The notes under the pieces are model-generated. The model was not told the origin of the DNA. It ran no database searches and worked only from the letters and a program-made list of their open reading frames with translations. The position numbers and the translations under genes are program-made. DNA of 60,710 nucleotides. It comes from an uncultured Collinsella sp. (GTDB taxonomy: Bacteria; Actinomycetota; Coriobacteriia; Coriobacteriales; Coriobacteriaceae). Each line of letters opens with the position of its first letter. Within the stretch, counting starts at the first letter, position 1. The stretch covers positions 1 through 60,710 of the forward strand of contig CABUZK010000008.1 of assembly GCA_902496115.1 (NCBI GenBank), given 5' to 3'. Positions 58,984-60,710 of this stretch are shown piece by piece.

Positions 58984-60267
58984 ATGTCACTTGCAACTCA
59001 GCAATCACTCGAATCCCATTACGTTATGCATACCTTTGGTCGCTCGCCGGTAGAGTTTGTCGAAGGTCACGGTATGAAGCTCATCGGTGACGATGGTCGT
59101 GAGTATCTCGACTTTCTCGCTGGTATCGGTGTGTGCAGCCTTGGCCACGGCAATCCGGCAGTGCTCTCGGCGCTCGAGGCTCAGACCAAAAAGCTTCTGC
59201 ATGTGTCTAACTACTTCTACATCGAGCAGCGTGGACAGGTCGCGGCGCTGCTGTCCAAGCTTGCCAACGACGACGTAGATGGTGCGTGCGTGCTGGCCGA
59301 TGCCATTGCCGCCGGCGATGAGACCACGGCCGCTGCGCTCGGTGCCCCGGCTGCGGACGAGCAGGTGTGGGAGACGTTCTTTGCCAATTCTGGTGCCGAA
59401 GCCAACGAGGGCTCGATGAAGCTCGCGCGTCTGTACGCCAAGCGTGCTGGTAACGGCGGCAACACCATCGTATGCATGCGTGGCGGCTTCCACGGCCGTA
59501 CGCTCGAGACCATTGCCGCCACCATGCAGGATCGGCTACAGGACAGTTTCCGTCCGCTGCCGGGTGGCTTTGTGGCCTGTACGCCCAACGATGTCGACGA
59601 ACTGCGTTCGATCTTTAAGCAGCTGGGAAGCGAGGTCTGCGCCGTCATGCTCGAGCCGATTCAGGGCGAGAGCGGCGTGCACCCCATGACCGAGGAGTTT
59701 ATGGCGGCGGCGCGCGACTTGGCACACGAGGTGGGCGCCGTTCTTATCGCCGACGAGGTCCAGTGTGGCATCTTCCGCTCCGGCAAGCCGTTTGCATTCC
59801 AGACCTATGGCGTGGAGCCCGACATTATGAGCCTTGCCAAGGGCATTGCCGATGGCGTGCCCATGGGTGCCGTGGTGGCAAAGAAGGAGATCGCCGACGT
59901 GTTTAAGCCGGGTGACCACGGCTCGACCTTTGGCGGTAGCTGCTTGGCTGTCGCGGCGTGCGCCGCGACGCTCTCTGCGCTCGTGCGCGGCGATTTTGCC
60001 GAGCATGTTGCCAAGGTGGGTGCTTATATGGAGCAGGCGCTGGCTAAGCTTCCGCATGTGGTAGAGGTGCGTGGTCGCGGCCTGATGCTCGGCTGCGATT
60101 TGGATGATGCCGCGGGTGATGCACACGACGTCGTGGCCCGTGCATTGGGGGCTGGTGCCGTGATCAACGCTACAGGCGCACATACGCTGCGCTTCCTTCC
60201 GCCGCTCGTGTGCGAAGAGGCCGACGTGGACAACCTGATCGAGATTCTGTCGGACGTTTTGGCTTAG
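58984..60267 (+). CDS. argD: Acetylornithine aminotransferase
   Basis: The 427-residue PLP enzyme transfers an amino group to N-acetylglutamate semialdehyde. It has ANSGAEANEGSMKLAR, GGFHGRT, the DEVQCG stretch and the PLP lysine K286 in LAKGIADG. Compared with typical ArgD (about 390-400) it has an extra Ala/Asp-rich stretch of about 28 residues (about 97-126) just before the ANSGAEA motif. GAAAGGC precedes the ATG. It is last gene of the arg cluster. Confidence 0.95.
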   Translation: MSLATQQSLESHYVMHTFGRSPVEFVEGHGMKLIGDDGREYLDFLAGIGVCSLGHGNPAVLSALEAQTKKLLHVSNYFYIEQRGQVAALLSKLANDDVDGACVLADAIAAGDETTAAALGAPAADEQVWETFFANSGAEANEGSMKLARLYAKRAGNGGNTIVCMRGGFHGRTLETIAATMQDRLQDSFRPLPGGFVACTPNDVDELRSIFKQLGSEVCAVMLEPIQGESGVHPMTEEFMAAARDLAHEVGAVLIADEVQCGIFRSGKPFAFQTYGVEPDIMSLAKGIADGVPMGAVVAKKEIADVFKPGDHGSTFGGSCLAVAACAATLSALVRGDFAEHVAKVGAYMEQALAKLPHVVEVRGRGLMLGCDLDDAAGDAHDVVARALGAGAVINATGAHTLRFLPPLVCEEADVDNLIEILSDVLA

Positions 60268-60379
60268 CGCCATCAGACATAGCAATTTGGAGCGGGTTTC
60301 AGGCTGTCACGTGCCGTTTGGCGCACGATTGGGCGAACTGGAGCCCGTTTTGCTATCGATTTACCATGGCTGGGATAGG

Positions 60380-60603
60380 CCGTGTGCAAAAAGTGGCAAA
60401 TATGAGTACGGGCACTAACTTCGTAACATATAAATTAGGCACTTTTAGATGAGTTGGGCCACATATGTCCAGTTTTGTAGTTGGCAAATTGGCTTAACTG
60501 GACTATCGATCGTCGTTCTAATGCCGGATTTGCCTTTTATGACTTCGAAAACGCTGCTACTAAAAAGGTAGCAGTACTCATATTTGGCATTTTTTGCACA
60601 CGG
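60380..60603. repeat. 224-bp element with 30-bp terminal inverted repeats
   Basis: Arms 60380-60409 and 60574-60603 are inverted copies (28 of 30 positions), starting CCGTGTGCAAAAAGTGGCAA. Inside are a TCCAGTT/AACTGGA pair and a CTGCTAC/GTAGCAG hairpin (about 60555-60574). It fills most of the 443-bp gene-free end of the window. The interior is AT-richer than the genome and has no reading frame of note. It looks like a MITE-like element. The last 100 bp (60604-60710) show nothing I can name. Confidence 0.75.
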
Positions 60604-60710
60604 GTATTCGCCAAGGGTCCATTTCGCCGCCCGAGCCCCGCTTCGTCGCTTCGCTCCTCGCGTGCTGCGCTGGAAAACGCTTCGCGTTTCCTCAGCTCCG
60701 CACCCTTGCG

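Overview
The window reads as one contiguous stretch of a GC-rich, gene-dense, anaerobic Gram-positive-type chromosome. Gene content points to Coriobacteriia, most likely a Collinsella-like gut actinobacterium: a SEC-C methionine aminopeptidase, a giant 2-hydroxyacyl-CoA-dehydratase-type activase, an aryl-sulfate sulfotransferase lipoprotein, an AmaP/DUF2273/Asp23 operon, and an ECF riboflavin importer. The taxon is inferred from family knowledge and was not searched. I see 52 genes, no rRNA or tRNA, no CRISPR, no transposase and no prophage. Genes are tightly packed. Almost all interesting non-coding material is inverted repeats.

Layout. 0.1-3 kb (minus): D-2-hydroxyacid dehydrogenase, methionine aminopeptidase and a radical-SAM protein. 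3.2-6.5 kb (plus): an alpha/beta hydrolase, then a degenerate GGDEF / receiver / HD-GYP protein with its own Hpt protein. 6.6-10.9 kb (minus): a polar amino-acid ABC operon (binding protein, two permeases, ATPase) ending in a class-I glutamine-amidotransferase-like peptidase. 11.4-13.2 kb (minus): a DXS-like enzyme. 13.4-20 kb (plus): an HD protein with a PF06541 membrane protein, an ammonium channel with a PII protein, a TetR/MFS cassette that looks AT-richer than its surroundings, and a HAD phosphatase. 20.0-20.5 kb: a small-peptide locus built like a type I toxin-antitoxin unit. 20.6-29.4 kb: TetR plus a 1593-residue activase, a 3-hydroxyacyl-CoA dehydrogenase and an aryl-sulfate sulfotransferase. 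29.4-32.5 kb (minus): DUF389 and OPT transporters. 32.7-44.4 kb (plus): pantothenate kinase, dCMP deaminase, NifU-like protein, Lgt, a large membrane protein, YebC, the AmaP/DUF2273/Asp23 operon, YitT, and two zinc-ribbon membrane proteins with a DUF2752 protein. 44.5-47.8 kb: two divergent amidohydrolases. 48.3-50.3 kb: groES-groEL. 50.7-55.1 kb: an FMN riboswitch, RibU, a fused double-ATPase EcfA, EcfT and two flavin-binding-type proteins. 55.4-60.3 kb: argC-argJ-argB-argD.

The most unusual signals are non-coding. (1) A 41-codon hydrophobic/basic peptide gene near 20.2 kb has a 10-nt perfect 5'-3' long-range complementarity, a sequestered Shine-Dalgarno and a convergent antisense promoter. 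(2) A seven-member family of small palindromes shares a GGGACRG core, while the arms change sequence from copy to copy yet stay self-complementary. (3) Several very large hairpins include one on each side of groESL, and a three-hairpin array lies near 11.2 kb. (4) A 20-bp perfect palindrome covers the ribosome-binding site of the HAD gene.

Start codons were chosen mainly from visible Shine-Dalgarno sequences, so several differ from the longest possible reading frame. Family names come from motif recognition, not from database searches.
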